DNA of 64,000 nucleotides from Pseudomonas fluorescens. GTDB taxonomy: Bacteria; Pseudomonadota; Gammaproteobacteria; Pseudomonadales; Pseudomonadaceae. The translations under genes and the position numbers were made by a program. Position 1 is the stretch's first letter. Each line of letters starts with the position of its first letter. Where the stretch lies: assembly GCF_002837185.1 (NCBI RefSeq), contig NZ_KZ477993.1, forward strand, positions 62,001 to 126,000. Direction: 5' to 3'. Below, piece after piece: positions 47,481-56,189 of this stretch. The notes under the pieces are model-generated. The model had not been told where the DNA came from. It saw only the letters and a program-made list of their open reading frames with translations, and made no database searches.

Positions 47481-47888
47481 GTGGCTCAAAAGCAGGAAGA
47501 GGAAGAAAAAGTCCGTTTGGACAAGTGGCTGTGGGCCGCGCGTTTCTACAAGACCCGTGCTCTGGCCAAGGCCGCCATCGAGAGCGGCAAGGTGCACCAT
47601 CGCGGCGAGCGCTGCAAGCCGGGGAAGGAACCGCGCGTCGGCGATGAGTTTCAGATTCGTACAGGGTTTGATGAAAAGACTGTCGTGGTGCAAGCGCTCT
47701 CCATCGTGCGCCGTGGCGCGCCTGAAGCGCAGACGTTGTACGCGGAAACCGAAGCCAGTATTGCCAAGCGTGAAAATGCCGCAGCCATGCGCAAGGCGGG
47801 GGCTTCAGGCCTGACCACCGACGGCAAGCCGAGCAAGAAGCAGCGTCGCGATCTGTTCAAATTCCGCGGCAGCGGCAATGATGATTGA
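47481..47888 (+). CDS. hslR: Heat-shock protein Hsp15
   Basis: A 135-residue S4-domain protein that recycles stalled 50S subunits. VRLDKWLWAARFYKTRALA is the S4 RNA-binding start. GTG 47481 is chosen with AGGA 6 nt upstream; the longer frame from 47415 adds unrelated residues. The basic tail KPSKKQRRDLFKF is typical. It is divergent from rimA. Confidence 0.92.
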   Translation: MAQKQEEEEKVRLDKWLWAARFYKTRALAKAAIESGKVHHRGERCKPGKEPRVGDEFQIRTGFDEKTVVVQALSIVRRGAPEAQTLYAETEASIAKRENAAAMRKAGASGLTTDGKPSKKQRRDLFKFRGSGNDD

Positions 47889-47920
47889 TAGCGCGATCTC
47901 CACCACAAGGAAGATCAAAA

Positions 47921-48011
47921 ATGTGGCAGGGGGCTTGCCCCCGATTGCGCAGTGTCAGCCACAGATCAGCTGATTGACCCACTGCTATCGGGAGCAAGCC
48001 CCCTCCCACAT
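47921..48011. repeat. REPIN
   Basis: Inverted REP pair, left unit with GTGGCAGGGGGC (one change), between the convergent hslR and PAP2 genes. Confidence 0.9.
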
Positions 48012-48024
48012 TTGGTCTGCGTCG

Positions 48025-48828
48025 TTAAGGATTCGTGCGCATGACGCTCAAGCGCCCGATCACCGGCAGTTTGCCAAGCAACCCGAACACCGGCGCTGTT
48101 ACCCGCAACAGAAACCCCGACACCTTCGCCGCAAACGGCGTGTAGTAACCCCAGCCCAGGGCCAACAGCGCCAGCAATACCCCGCCGATGTAATCGTCCT
48201 GCCCCCAATGCGCGCCCGCCACCAGCCGCGGCATCATGAACAACAGCGCCAGGCCCCAGATCACCAGGATTTGCCCGATGCGTCTGGCGAAGACCGTCAT
48301 GAACATCGCCCAGATCAACAACACCGAAGCATGATCGCCGGGGAAGCTCTGGCTCGAACGGTCTTTCAATTCCCAGGTTTTCTCCAGTCCGGGAAAAAAA
48401 TCGCTCATCTGAATCGCGCCATCGATCACCATCGACGGGCTGCTGTGCTGCCAACCCATGTGCGCCGCGAGCTTGGAAAACAGCATCCGGATAAACAGCA
48501 ACAGCAGCAGAATACCGAGGAAACCAAAGAACGCCTGGCGCACCTGTACGGCCTTGAATACCCAGTCGCCGCGAATCAGCAGGGCCAGCAGAATCACCCC
48601 GACGATCGCGTCGAATGGCCGCAGGCTCGCCACAGCCCACACGTGCAGCCAGGTGGAGTTGCTGGCCAGCGGGCCATTGAGCAGGTGAAACAGCCACTCG
48701 TCGAAAATCACACACAGCATCTGGCCCGTGGGCCACAGCCAGAAACACAGCAGCCCGATAGCGACTAGATTGCAAAGAGCCCATCGCCGGAGGTTCCAGT
48801 TCGCTTGGAACAAACCCGGATTGTTCAT
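48025..48828 (-). CDS. PAP2-family membrane phosphatase
   Basis: A 267-residue membrane protein with about 6 helices. The active site is [14 protein letters not shown] plus [16 protein letters not shown], the usual Lys/Arg, His and Arg-His-Asp sites. The likely substrate is a lipid phosphate or undecaprenyl pyrophosphate. It is divergent from hslO. Confidence 0.88.
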   Translation of the reverse strand: MNNPGLFQANWNLRRWALCNLVAIGLLCFWLWPTGQMLCVIFDEWLFHLLNGPLASNSTWLHVWAVASLRPFDAIVGVILLALLIRGDWVFKAVQVRQAFFGFLGILLLLLFIRMLFSKLAAHMGWQHSSPSMVIDGAIQMSDFFPGLEKTWELKDRSSQSFPGDHASVLLIWAMFMTVFARRIGQILVIWGLALLFMMPRLVAGAHWGQDDYIGGVLLALLALGWGYYTPFAAKVSGFLLRVTAPVFGLLGKLPVIGRLSVMRTNP

Positions 48829-48949
48829 AAACTGTCCCTCATCGCTCGTTGGCTCCTTGTTTCAGGAGAAACCGCACCAATGTGGTGCTAAAGCGTTTAA
48901 TTTTATAAACGTTGTAATCATTTTGTCATCACTTCAGATACCCAGACCT

Positions 48950-49852
48950 ATGACTGATCTACCGGACACCGACTTCACCCAACGCTTTATCTTTGACGAG
49001 AACGACGCCCGCGGCGAGCTGGTCTCGTTGGAGCTCAGCTATGCCGAAGTCCTTGCCAAACACGCGTATCCGGAGCCGGTCGCGCAATTGCTCGGTGAGT
49101 TGATGGCGGCGGCTGCGCTGCTGGTGGGCACGATGAAATTCGACGGCTTGCTGATCCTGCAGGCGCGTTCCGAAGGTCCGATCCCGATGCTGATGATCGA
49201 GTGTTCCAGCGAGCGCGAAATCCGTGGCCTGGCTCGCTATGACGTCGACCGGATCACCCCGAACGCGACATTTTCCGAGCTGATGGCCGATGGTGTGCTG
49301 GCGATCACCGTTGACCCGACCGAGGGCCAGCGCTACCAGGGCATCGTTGATCTGGACGGCGAGACCCTGTCGGACTGCTTTACAAACTATTTCGTCATGT
49401 CCCAGCAGGTCGGCACCAAGTTCTGGCTCAACGCCAACGGCAAGCGCGCTCGCGGCCTGTTGTTGCAGCAGTTGCCGGCTGACCGTATCAAGGACGAGGA
49501 TGAGCGCACCGATAGCTGGCGCAAGCTGACCGCCCTGGCTGGCACCCTGACTGCTGAAGAATTGCTGGGCCTGGACAACGAGACCATCCTGCATCGCCTG
49601 TACCACGAAGAAGCGGTGCGCCTGTTCGACGAGCAGTCCCTGCGCTTCAATTGCAGCTGCTCCCGCGAGCGTTCCGCCAACGCCCTGGTCAGCCTTGGCC
49701 TGGAAGATGCGCAAAATCTGGTGGTGGAACACGGTGGCCATATCGAGATCGACTGCCAGTTCTGCAACGAGCGTTATCTGTTCGATGCCGCCGATGTTGC
49801 TCAATTATTCGCCGGTGCAGGCAGCGACACCCCTTCCGACACCCGTAACTAA
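48950..49852 (+). CDS. hslO: Redox-regulated chaperone Hsp33
   Basis: A 300-residue holdase chaperone activated by oxidation. The four zinc cysteines are in NCSCSRER and DCQFCNER near the C-terminus. The start ATG 48950 ([13 protein letters not shown]) fits the family; the longer frame from 48728 does not. It precedes pckA by 179 nt. Confidence 0.95.
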   Translation: MTDLPDTDFTQRFIFDENDARGELVSLELSYAEVLAKHAYPEPVAQLLGELMAAAALLVGTMKFDGLLILQARSEGPIPMLMIECSSEREIRGLARYDVDRITPNATFSELMADGVLAITVDPTEGQRYQGIVDLDGETLSDCFTNYFVMSQQVGTKFWLNANGKRARGLLLQQLPADRIKDEDERTDSWRKLTALAGTLTAEELLGLDNETILHRLYHEEAVRLFDEQSLRFNCSCSRERSANALVSLGLEDAQNLVVEHGGHIEIDCQFCNERYLFDAADVAQLFAGAGSDTPSDTRN

Positions 49853-49939
49853 AACGTTTAAGCACAGGTAAATCACCTGCCAAATGCCGGATTAGAGGCG
49901 TTCTGACGGGAGGGCCCTACTCTTTTTGGGCTTTTCTGG

Positions 49940-49989
49940 CATAATCCGGCCCACTTTTTTCGCGGTAGTAGTGCGCAACTTTCTACTAC
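49940..49989 (+). promoter_or_regulatory. pckA leader: candidate -10 and hairpin
   Basis: CATAAT at 49940 could be a -10. GTAGTAG (49965) pairs with CTACTAC (49983) around an 11-nt loop, in the probable 5' UTR about 42 nt before the pckA start. A post-transcriptional role is possible. Confidence 0.4.
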
Positions 49990-50031
49990 AAAACGTTTGG
50001 AGCACTCGGCCATAGGCCGACGGGGAACCTC

Positions 50032-51573
50032 ATGACGCAAGCCAATAACGCCGTATACACCGATCTGAGTGTTGACGATCTGGTCAAAGAAGCCCTGCAG
50101 CGCGGTGAAGGCGTGCTTGCCGATACTGGCGCGCTGGTCGTAGAAACGGGTCACCGCACTGGCCGTTCGCCGGTCGACCGCTTCATCGTTGAAGAGCCTA
50201 CTACCCAGGACGCAATCGCCTGGGGCCCGATCAACCGCAAGTTCCCGGCCGACAAGTTCGATGCCCTGTGGGCTCGCGTCGAAGCGTTCAACAACGCGCA
50301 AGAGCACTTCGTTTCCCACGTTCACGTAGGGGCTTCCGAAGACCACTACCTGGCCGTGAAAATGACCACCCAGACTGCCTGGCAGAACCTGTTCGGTCGT
50401 TGCCTGTTCATCAACCCGGCCCAGTACAACCCGGCCGGTCGTGACGAGTGGCAAGTGCTCAACGTGGCCAACTTCGAGTGCGTGCCAGAGCGTGACGGCA
50501 CCAACTCCGACGGTTGCGTGATCCTCAATTTCGCCCAGAAAAAAGTGCTGATCGCCGGCATGCGTTACGCCGGTGAAATGAAGAAAGCCATGTTCTCGGT
50601 GCAGAACTTCCTGCTGCCGGCCTCCGACGTGTTGCCGATGCACTGCGCCGCCAACATCGGCGAAGCAGGCGACGTGACCCTGTTCTTCGGCCTGTCGGGT
50701 ACCGGTAAAACCACCCTGTCCGCCGACGAAAGCCGCTACCTGATCGGTGACGACGAACACGGTTGGGGCGAAGGCGTGGTGTTCAACATCGAAGGCGGTT
50801 GCTATGCCAAGTGCATCGACCTGTCCGAGAAGAACGAGCCGGTTATCTGGAAGGCCATCAAGCACGGCGCCGTGCTGGAAAACGTCGTTATCGACGAAGC
50901 CGGGCATGCTGACTACACCAATGTCAGCCTGACCCAGAACAGCCGCGCCGCCTACCCGTTGGAGCACGTTGCCAAGCGTTCCGAGAAGAACCTGGGCGGC
51001 GAGCCCAACGCGGTGATCTTCCTGACCTGCGACCTGACCGGTGTACTGCCGCCCGTGTCGATCCTCAGCGAAGAACAAGCGGCCTACCACTTCCTGTCCG
51101 GCTACACCGCACTGGTGGGCTCGACCGAAATGGGTTCGGGCAGCGGCATCAAGTCGACCTTCTCCACCTGCTTCGGTGCACCGTTCTTCCCACGCCCGGC
51201 CGGTGAATACGCTGAGCTGTTGATCAAGCGCATCCGCGGCTTCGGCTCCAAGGTCTACCTGGTCAACACCGGCTGGACCGGCGGCGGCTACGGTGTCGGC
51301 AAACGCTTCAACATCCCGACCACTCGCGGCGTGATCGCAGCGATCCAGAGCGGCGCGTTGATCGGTGCCGAGACTGAGCACCTCGACACCATCAACCTCG
51401 ACGTGCCATTGGCCGTACCGGGCGTTGAGACCGGCCTGTTGAACCCGCGCAACACCTGGTCCGACAAGTCGGCCTACGATGAAGCAGCGAAGGCGCTGGC
51501 CGGTTTGTTCATCGAGAACTTCAAGAAGTTTGAAGTGAGTGATGCGATCAAGGCTGCGGGTCCTAAGTTGTAA
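50032..51573 (+). CDS. pckA: Phosphoenolpyruvate carboxykinase (ATP)
   Basis: A 513-residue enzyme of gluconeogenesis. The P-loop GLSGTGKT is residues 220-227. Substrate and metal sites appear in [17 protein letters not shown] and [19 protein letters not shown] precedes the start. It ends at a strong terminator. Confidence 0.96.
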   Translation: MTQANNAVYTDLSVDDLVKEALQRGEGVLADTGALVVETGHRTGRSPVDRFIVEEPTTQDAIAWGPINRKFPADKFDALWARVEAFNNAQEHFVSHVHVGASEDHYLAVKMTTQTAWQNLFGRCLFINPAQYNPAGRDEWQVLNVANFECVPERDGTNSDGCVILNFAQKKVLIAGMRYAGEMKKAMFSVQNFLLPASDVLPMHCAANIGEAGDVTLFFGLSGTGKTTLSADESRYLIGDDEHGWGEGVVFNIEGGCYAKCIDLSEKNEPVIWKAIKHGAVLENVVIDEAGHADYTNVSLTQNSRAAYPLEHVAKRSEKNLGGEPNAVIFLTCDLTGVLPPVSILSEEQAAYHFLSGYTALVGSTEMGSGSGIKSTFSTCFGAPFFPRPAGEYAELLIKRIRGFGSKVYLVNTGWTGGGYGVGKRFNIPTTRGVIAAIQSGALIGAETEHLDTINLDVPLAVPGVETGLLNPRNTWSDKSAYDEAAKALAGLFIENFKKFEVSDAIKAAGPKL

Positions 51574-51591
51574 GAACCGCACGCTGTGAAG

Positions 51592-51618
51592 AAGCCGCCC
51601 CTTGTGGGCGGCTTTTTT
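51592..51618 (+). terminator. Rho-independent terminator of pckA
   Basis: Stem GCCGCCC with GGGCGGC, loop CTTGT, then a run of T, 20 nt after the stop codon. Confidence 0.92.
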
Positions 51619-51663
51619 GTGCGCGACAGGTTGTATCCCGCTCGCCGGATTTGCGCAGATCCA

Positions 51664-51752
51664 ATGTGGGAGGGGGCTTGCCCCCGATTGCGGTGTACCA
51701 GTCAAGGGTGGGCCGCCTGACACACCGCTATCGGGGGCAAGCCCCCTCCCAC
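51664..51752. repeat. REPIN
   Basis: Intact inverted REP pair between the pckA terminator and the stop of the DUF1493-like gene. Confidence 0.92.
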
Positions 51753-51776
51753 ACTTGATTCTCGGTGTACTTCAGG

Positions 51777-52409
51777 TCAGCTCAGGTTTTCCAGTGTTTG
51801 CGTATCCCAGCTATGGGTCTTGATCGCCAAATAAAGCATACCGATGGTCAGCGGTACTTTTTCGCCACGCCCCTTGGCTCGACGCTTGAGAAACACATCA
51901 AACACCGGCGGGTTGAAGTAGCGATAAGTGTCGAAGTCGCCCAGGTCGAGCGCAAACTCCTGCTCCAGCGCTTCCATCAGCTGCTTGGCCTCACTGCCAT
52001 CACAGCCCAGGTCGAAGTTGAGTGAGGTTTGCAGGCGGATGGTCCTGTGCTTCGGCAGGCCAATTTCTTCGTGCAGCAATTGCAGGAGCTGCTGCATGAC
52101 GGGGTCTTCGGGGAAGTCGGGGGCGAGGTTCATGGTTGCGGCTATGAATAAAGGGTGAGTGTTTTGTGCTTTGCAATAAAGATTCTGGGTGCTCAATAAC
52201 CCGATTCCTGTCACAAGGGCAACTATCGGCAGGCTTTCCAGGTGCGTTTCTTTGATCCAATTGGTGGCATGGAACAGAAGCGCTGGTCCCGTTATAAGAA
52301 GGCAAAGTCCAAGCCATTTTCTGAGTACTGACAGCTTTATTGTCCTCTCAATTATTGCAGCGAGTACAAGGAGGAACAGCAGATTGATCCACTGGGTGTA
52401 ATCGGTCAT
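51777..52409 (-). CDS. Membrane protein with DUF1493-like (ACP-like) C-terminal domain
   Basis: A 210-residue protein. The start at 52409 (MTDYTQWINLL) puts two or three membrane helices first (about 8-25, 29-50, 58-78). A cytoplasmic domain of about 90 residues follows. HRTIRLQTSLNFDLGCDGSE and QEFALDLGDFDTYRYF resemble DUF1493, whose fold is like acyl carrier protein, but there is no DSL serine. It lies 4 nt after the next gene upstream, so the two are co-transcribed. Function unknown. Confidence 0.65.
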   Translation of the reverse strand: MTDYTQWINLLFLLVLAAIIERTIKLSVLRKWLGLCLLITGPALLFHATNWIKETHLESLPIVALVTGIGLLSTQNLYCKAQNTHPLFIAATMNLAPDFPEDPVMQQLLQLLHEEIGLPKHRTIRLQTSLNFDLGCDGSEAKQLMEALEQEFALDLGDFDTYRYFNPPVFDVFLKRRAKGRGEKVPLTIGMLYLAIKTHSWDTQTLENLS

Positions 52410-52413
52410 CGTA

Positions 52414-52896
52414 TTAGCCACCCTGAAACTGTCGGACCATGGCCGACAGTGATCGCTGAGGGCCGATACCGCCGTTGACCTGCGCGTCGAGACCGATAAT
52501 GACATCGCCGGCGTGATAGCTGCGAATGATCCCTTTGACTATCAGGCTGGCGGTCGTCCCTACGATGCCTCCGATGGGTCGAGATACCAAGCTGACAGGC
52601 GCTGCCAAAGCGCTGCCTATCAACCCTGCAAGGATTTCCCCTCGTGTGTTAAGCAAGTCTGCCTGCTGTCGACTCAGCGGCTTTGAAATCGCGACTGTTA
52701 TTTTGCAGGGCAAGTCACGGGCAAGCATTTTTTCGTAAAGATCCCTGAGGTGATTGCGTACCTCGTTTGCGGAGTCTCCTGCTTCCAGCGGGCATAGGTC
52801 GACCAAGGCGTGGCGATTTTCAGGTAAAACAGTGAAGCGAATCACTGTGAAGATGACGCCATAGTGGCCAATGTGTTGAGTCCTTTCGATGTTCAC
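52414..52896 (-). CDS. Hypothetical protein with glycine-rich hydrophobic stretch
   Basis: A 160-residue protein starting at GTG 52896, with no clear ribosome site; no better start is in frame. Residues about 86-124 are glycine- and alanine-rich and hydrophobic (GEILAGLIGSALAAPVSLV) and could insert in a membrane. I do not recognise a family. It pairs with the downstream DUF1493-like gene. Confidence 0.5.
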   Translation of the reverse strand: MNIERTQHIGHYGVIFTVIRFTVLPENRHALVDLCPLEAGDSANEVRNHLRDLYEKMLARDLPCKITVAISKPLSRQQADLLNTRGEILAGLIGSALAAPVSLVSRPIGGIVGTTASLIVKGIIRSYHAGDVIIGLDAQVNGGIGPQRSLSAMVRQFQGG

Positions 52897-53080
52897 GGGG
52901 TTCTGCCGAGCAGTTGAGACCGCGCTATTTTCATTCAGCTACGCGTAACTTCTATAGAGGGTTGGGCGGGTATTTGAAGCAGTTTGGGAAAGGGATGGCG
53001 CAACGTTTGGTGGTTTCCTACAGTGGACTCCGGCCTTTATGGCTTGGCAGTGATTTAACAGGCGAAACTGCTCAATTGTA

Positions 53081-53176
53081 TGAGCGAGCTTGCTCGCGAA
53101 AAACTCAAGGACGCCGCGTTCTTTCTGATTTACCGCGTCATCGTTGACGATTTTCGCGAGCAAGCTCGCCCCTACA
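53081..53176. repeat. REPIN of a second family
   Basis: Units TGAGCGAGCTTGCTCGCGAA and its complement flank a centre of about 55 nt. The sequence differs from the GTGGGAGGGGGC family but the architecture is the same. Confidence 0.85.
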
Positions 53177-53187
53177 TAGGGCGTTGC

Positions 53188-53484
53188 TTAGATTTGCGCT
53201 TGTTCAGGTTGCAGTTGTACGTGTTGCGCGGCTTCCAGCAAATCACAGCCGTCCTGAACGAGCAGGTACAGGGCATTGATAATGTGTGAAATGTCTTTGA
53301 GGTCGGCGTGTTCGAAGGTCAGGCAGGAGAAAGTTTCGAGCAAGTCCGTGGCTGCGCGGATGCGTTGATGGGCGGCGGACTGGATGTCTTCGGCGTTGGC
53401 TTCGGTGTCGATAAGAAGTGGGTGGGTGTCGGTGAAGTTGGTGCGTAGCTGACGATAGCGCTCCATCGTTTCAGGTGTTTGCAT
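53188..53484 (-). CDS. Small helical hypothetical protein
   Basis: A 98-residue protein, predicted all-helical and acidic, of a type common in Pseudomonas genomes. ATG 53484 has no good ribosome site; ATG 53466 (MERYRQLRTN) is an alternative. I cannot assign a function. The region upstream is rich in short palindromes. Confidence 0.5.
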   Translation of the reverse strand: MQTPETMERYRQLRTNFTDTHPLLIDTEANAEDIQSAAHQRIRAATDLLETFSCLTFEHADLKDISHIINALYLLVQDGCDLLEAAQHVQLQPEQAQI

Positions 53485-53783
53485 TTGGAGGTACTCGGTT
53501 TGCTGTTAGGTAACCGACATCACCGTGGCCAAACGGTGGGTGGCGGACTGTGCGCGGGTTGGCCAACCGGAAACAGCACCGGCACGTCCGAAGACGTCCC
53601 CCACACAGCCGCCATAGCACTGCAATACGAGACGATAGACGTACGCAGAGCAGACAATGGCACTTATGTGTGCTGTTTTCTGGGTGACCAAACCCGGTCG
53701 CTGATTTGGCAGCGACGGAACGAACCTTAGAAGTGAGTGTGTTATTGGGCAATAAACAGATGGTTTAATCGTTCGTGATGCAA
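53485..53783 (-). ncRNA. Structured intergenic region upstream of the 98-residue gene
   Basis: There is no convincing ORF, but dense dyads: CACCGT/ACGGTG at 53521-53538, GGTTGGCCAACC at 53557-53568 and ACGTCCGAAGACGT at about 53583. It may be a structured leader RNA on the minus strand. Promoter-distal part 53700-53783 is ordinary AT-richer sequence. Confidence 0.35.
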
Positions 53784-54383
53784 TCACCCACTGACAGGCT
53801 TGCTGATACACCGCTCAAAAATCGCCTCCAACCCCCGATAATCACACGCCACCGCATCAATATTCGCGGGTACCCACGACGCGTGTTTCACCAGCCACCA
53901 GTTCACCGAAAATCCGGCATTTACGATGATTTGTTCAAACAAAATCCGTTGCGCTCTGCCGTTGCCTTCGCGGAAGGGGTGAATGACGTTGAGGTCGCCG
54001 TAAGCCTCGGCAACCTGCTTTACCAGTTCGGCCTGGCTAATGGCGATAAACCAGTTTGCTTCCTCCATACGCCGAATGATCTTCGCAGCTTCCGGCAGGA
54101 TGCGTTCTGGGGTACAGAAAAGGGTGTCACCTTTCTGGAGGTTGACGCTGCGCAGTTCGCCGGCCCAGTCGTAAATGTCGCCGAACAGGATGCGGTGGAT
54201 GTGTTGCAAGCGGTTGAGGTCATAAGGCGGCGGGAAGAGGGCGAGATTACCTGCGGCGATTTCAGATAATTCCCGCTCCGCCTCGTGCAGGCTGGTTTCG
54301 TCAAGCAAATCGAGGCGGTTGCACAGGACGCTGCTACCGGGGTAGCAGTATGGGTCCTGGCCCACCCCGTATTTGTCGAGCAT
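53784..54383 (-). CDS. fic: Fic-family AMP-transferase toxin
   Basis: A 199-residue Fic protein. The motif HPFREGNGR (135-143) is intact, with catalytic His 135. Such enzymes transfer AMP from ATP to target proteins. There is no inhibitory helix at its own N-terminus; the partner is the upstream small gene, with one-base overlap (TGATG). Targets in class I systems include DNA gyrase and topoisomerase IV; here that is inference. Confidence 0.92.
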   Translation of the reverse strand: MLDKYGVGQDPYCYPGSSVLCNRLDLLDETSLHEAERELSEIAAGNLALFPPPYDLNRLQHIHRILFGDIYDWAGELRSVNLQKGDTLFCTPERILPEAAKIIRRMEEANWFIAISQAELVKQVAEAYGDLNVIHPFREGNGRAQRILFEQIIVNAGFSVNWWLVKHASWVPANIDAVACDYRGLEAIFERCISKPVSG

Positions 54384-54553
54384 CAGCGCGGGGTATTGCG
54401 GTACTTGGCAAGCACGGCTTCGCGGGTCGGCAAGGGTTTGTCGACGTCGGCCGGTTGGGTGTCGAACCCTTCCAGGCGCAGGCTGGCCAGGTAATTGGAA
54501 CGGCGGATCTTGTGATAGTGATCCTGTTTTTGCTCAAAAGTCAGTTCGCTCAT
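54383..54553 (-). CDS. yhfG: YhfG/VbhA-like antitoxin of Fic
   Basis: A 56-residue antitoxin starting MSELTFEQKQDHYHK. ASLRLEGF contains the inhibition motif S/T-x3-E-G/N as Ser 24 to Glu 28-Gly 29. The Glu blocks ATP binding in Fic. Gene order antitoxin then toxin, with overlap, ensures supply. The longer frame from 54631 adds unrelated residues. Confidence 0.87.
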   Translation of the reverse strand: MSELTFEQKQDHYHKIRRSNYLASLRLEGFDTQPADVDKPLPTREAVLAKYRNTPR

Positions 54554-54729
54554 TGCAGCGTACTCCTGGTTAGCAAGGCTTTGATTGTAGCGCAATGCAT
54601 CAAGGGAAAGGCAGGATAAAAACCACGTCACATTCCTTATAAAAAATCCGCCAGCGCGCTGAATTCAGCGTATGTTTCACCGCAAAATCTTGTAGGGCGA
54701 TTCCGCCTTCTACTTAAAGGGAGTTAAGC

Positions 54730-55905
54730 ATGGGTTTGCTTCGTGTCGCTTCGGCGATGTCATTGTGTGCGGTGGCTTTTTCGATCCAGGCCGAGCAGTT
54801 GCCGATCGAGGTGCTCAGCGCGGTGGTCAAGGACCAGAAGATCGCCGATGCCGAGGTGCTGTTGCAACGCAACGGTGCGCAGAACGTTGTAGGCCGCACC
54901 AACGCCCAGGGGCAGGTGACGCTGACCAGCGAGGCGGCTGACGACGCCAGCAATCTATTGATCATCAAGAAACCGGGCTACTCCAACCTGGTGGTGAAAT
55001 GCCCGTGCAAGGGCATGACCTATGCCGTCAGCCCGGTCATGGAAAACCTCGATGGTCTGCGCGTGGTGCTGACCTGGGGCCAGACGCCGGACGATCTCGA
55101 CTCCCATATGATCTTCCCCGGCAACAATATCTACTTCGAGAACAAGACTGGCACCGACGCCGAGCTGGACGTGGACGACACCGACAGCTACGGCCCGGAA
55201 ACCATCACCCTGCAGAAGAAGCACTACGGCGAAAGCTACGTTTACGCCGTGCATGACTACAGCAACGGCGGCAATCCAGGTTCGCGCCAGTTGTCCAACA
55301 GTGAAGCCAAGGTGTTTGTGTACATGGGCCAATCCCTGGTGCGCACCTACTACGTGCCGAAAAACCGCAGCGGTAACCTGTGGACCGTGTTTCGCATGAC
55401 CGGCAGCGGCGACTTCCAGGACATCAACACCTTCAACGGCGTGATGGTGGATGCTGCGAATGTGCTCAATGAAGTCAAACCGTTACTGGATGACAGTGTT
55501 GCGGTGGCGGCTGTCGCGGTCAGCTCTTCGGCCCAAACCGATGCCAAGCGTCTGAACGTTCAAGGCGAAGCGGCCTATCAGGCCGGGAACCTTGACCAGG
55601 CCATCGACCTGTTCCGCCAGGCCATCGAGTTGGACAATGGCTTCGGCAAGGCCTACGGCAATCTGGGCCTGGCATATCAGAAGGCAGGCAATACCGCGGA
55701 GTCGATCTGGGCCAACCGCAAGGCCATTGCCCTGGCGACGGGTGCCAATGCGGCAACCGTACGCGCGGGTGCCTACTACAACATTGCACGGATCTACGAA
55801 GCGGCAGGGCAGTTTGCCGATGCGTTGCGTCACTACCAGTTGGCCAAGGAACAGAAAGCCAATCCGGTGTACGACACGGCGATCGAGCGGGTGCAGAATC
55901 GCTGA
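54730..55905 (+). CDS. Exported TPR protein with YfaP-like beta domain
   Basis: A 391-residue protein with a signal peptide (about 1-21, SIQAE). Residues 25-90 look like a carboxypeptidase-regulatory-like domain. Residues 108-225 resemble the YfaP/DUF2135 domain (VVLTWGQTPDDLDSHM). Residues about 275-385 hold three TPR units (AEAAYQAGNLDQAIDLFRQA-like, KAYGNLGLAYQKAGN, YYNIARIYEAAGQ). AGGGAG lies 7 nt before the start. It stands alone; role unknown, probably periplasmic. Confidence 0.75.
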   Translation: MGLLRVASAMSLCAVAFSIQAEQLPIEVLSAVVKDQKIADAEVLLQRNGAQNVVGRTNAQGQVTLTSEAADDASNLLIIKKPGYSNLVVKCPCKGMTYAVSPVMENLDGLRVVLTWGQTPDDLDSHMIFPGNNIYFENKTGTDAELDVDDTDSYGPETITLQKKHYGESYVYAVHDYSNGGNPGSRQLSNSEAKVFVYMGQSLVRTYYVPKNRSGNLWTVFRMTGSGDFQDINTFNGVMVDAANVLNEVKPLLDDSVAVAAVAVSSSAQTDAKRLNVQGEAAYQAGNLDQAIDLFRQAIELDNGFGKAYGNLGLAYQKAGNTAESIWANRKAIALATGANAATVRAGAYYNIARIYEAAGQFADALRHYQLAKEQKANPVYDTAIERVQNR

Positions 55906-55929
55906 TCCTGCCTGAGTGAAGCTCTAAAC

Positions 55930-56018
55930 TGTGGGAGCGGGCCTGCTCGCGAACGCGGTCCGTCAGTATCAAATATGCTGACTGATCACCGCCTTCGCGA
56001 GCAAGCCCGCTCCCACAT
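55930..56018. repeat. REPIN of the GAGCGGGCCTGCTCGCG family
   Basis: Units TGTGGGAGCGGGCCTGCTCG and its complement in REPIN layout, a different family from most in the window, between the TPR gene and recQ. Confidence 0.88.
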
Positions 56019-56189
56019 TTGGATCTGTGTTTTCCTGCTATTACTTTGGAATATTCCTACTTCGGCCCTGGGCCATCTCCCAGCCTGTGTATCATCCTGT
56101 CTCTTTTTTCCATGCGACCTTTCTCGATCCGCTGAGCTTTCCGGGCTACGTTTTTAAGCCATGTTCAACGGTCAATGGAGTGACAGCCT

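Noticed and set aside
49873..51723. 616-residue open frame antisense to pckA
   Set aside because: It covers pckA fully, a family of certain identity; the frame is open only because of GC-rich third positions, and it includes REPIN sequence.
53479..53730. 83-residue plus-strand frame in the 53.5-53.8 kb gap
   Set aside because: No ribosome site, no recognised family, and the dyads explain the sequence better.
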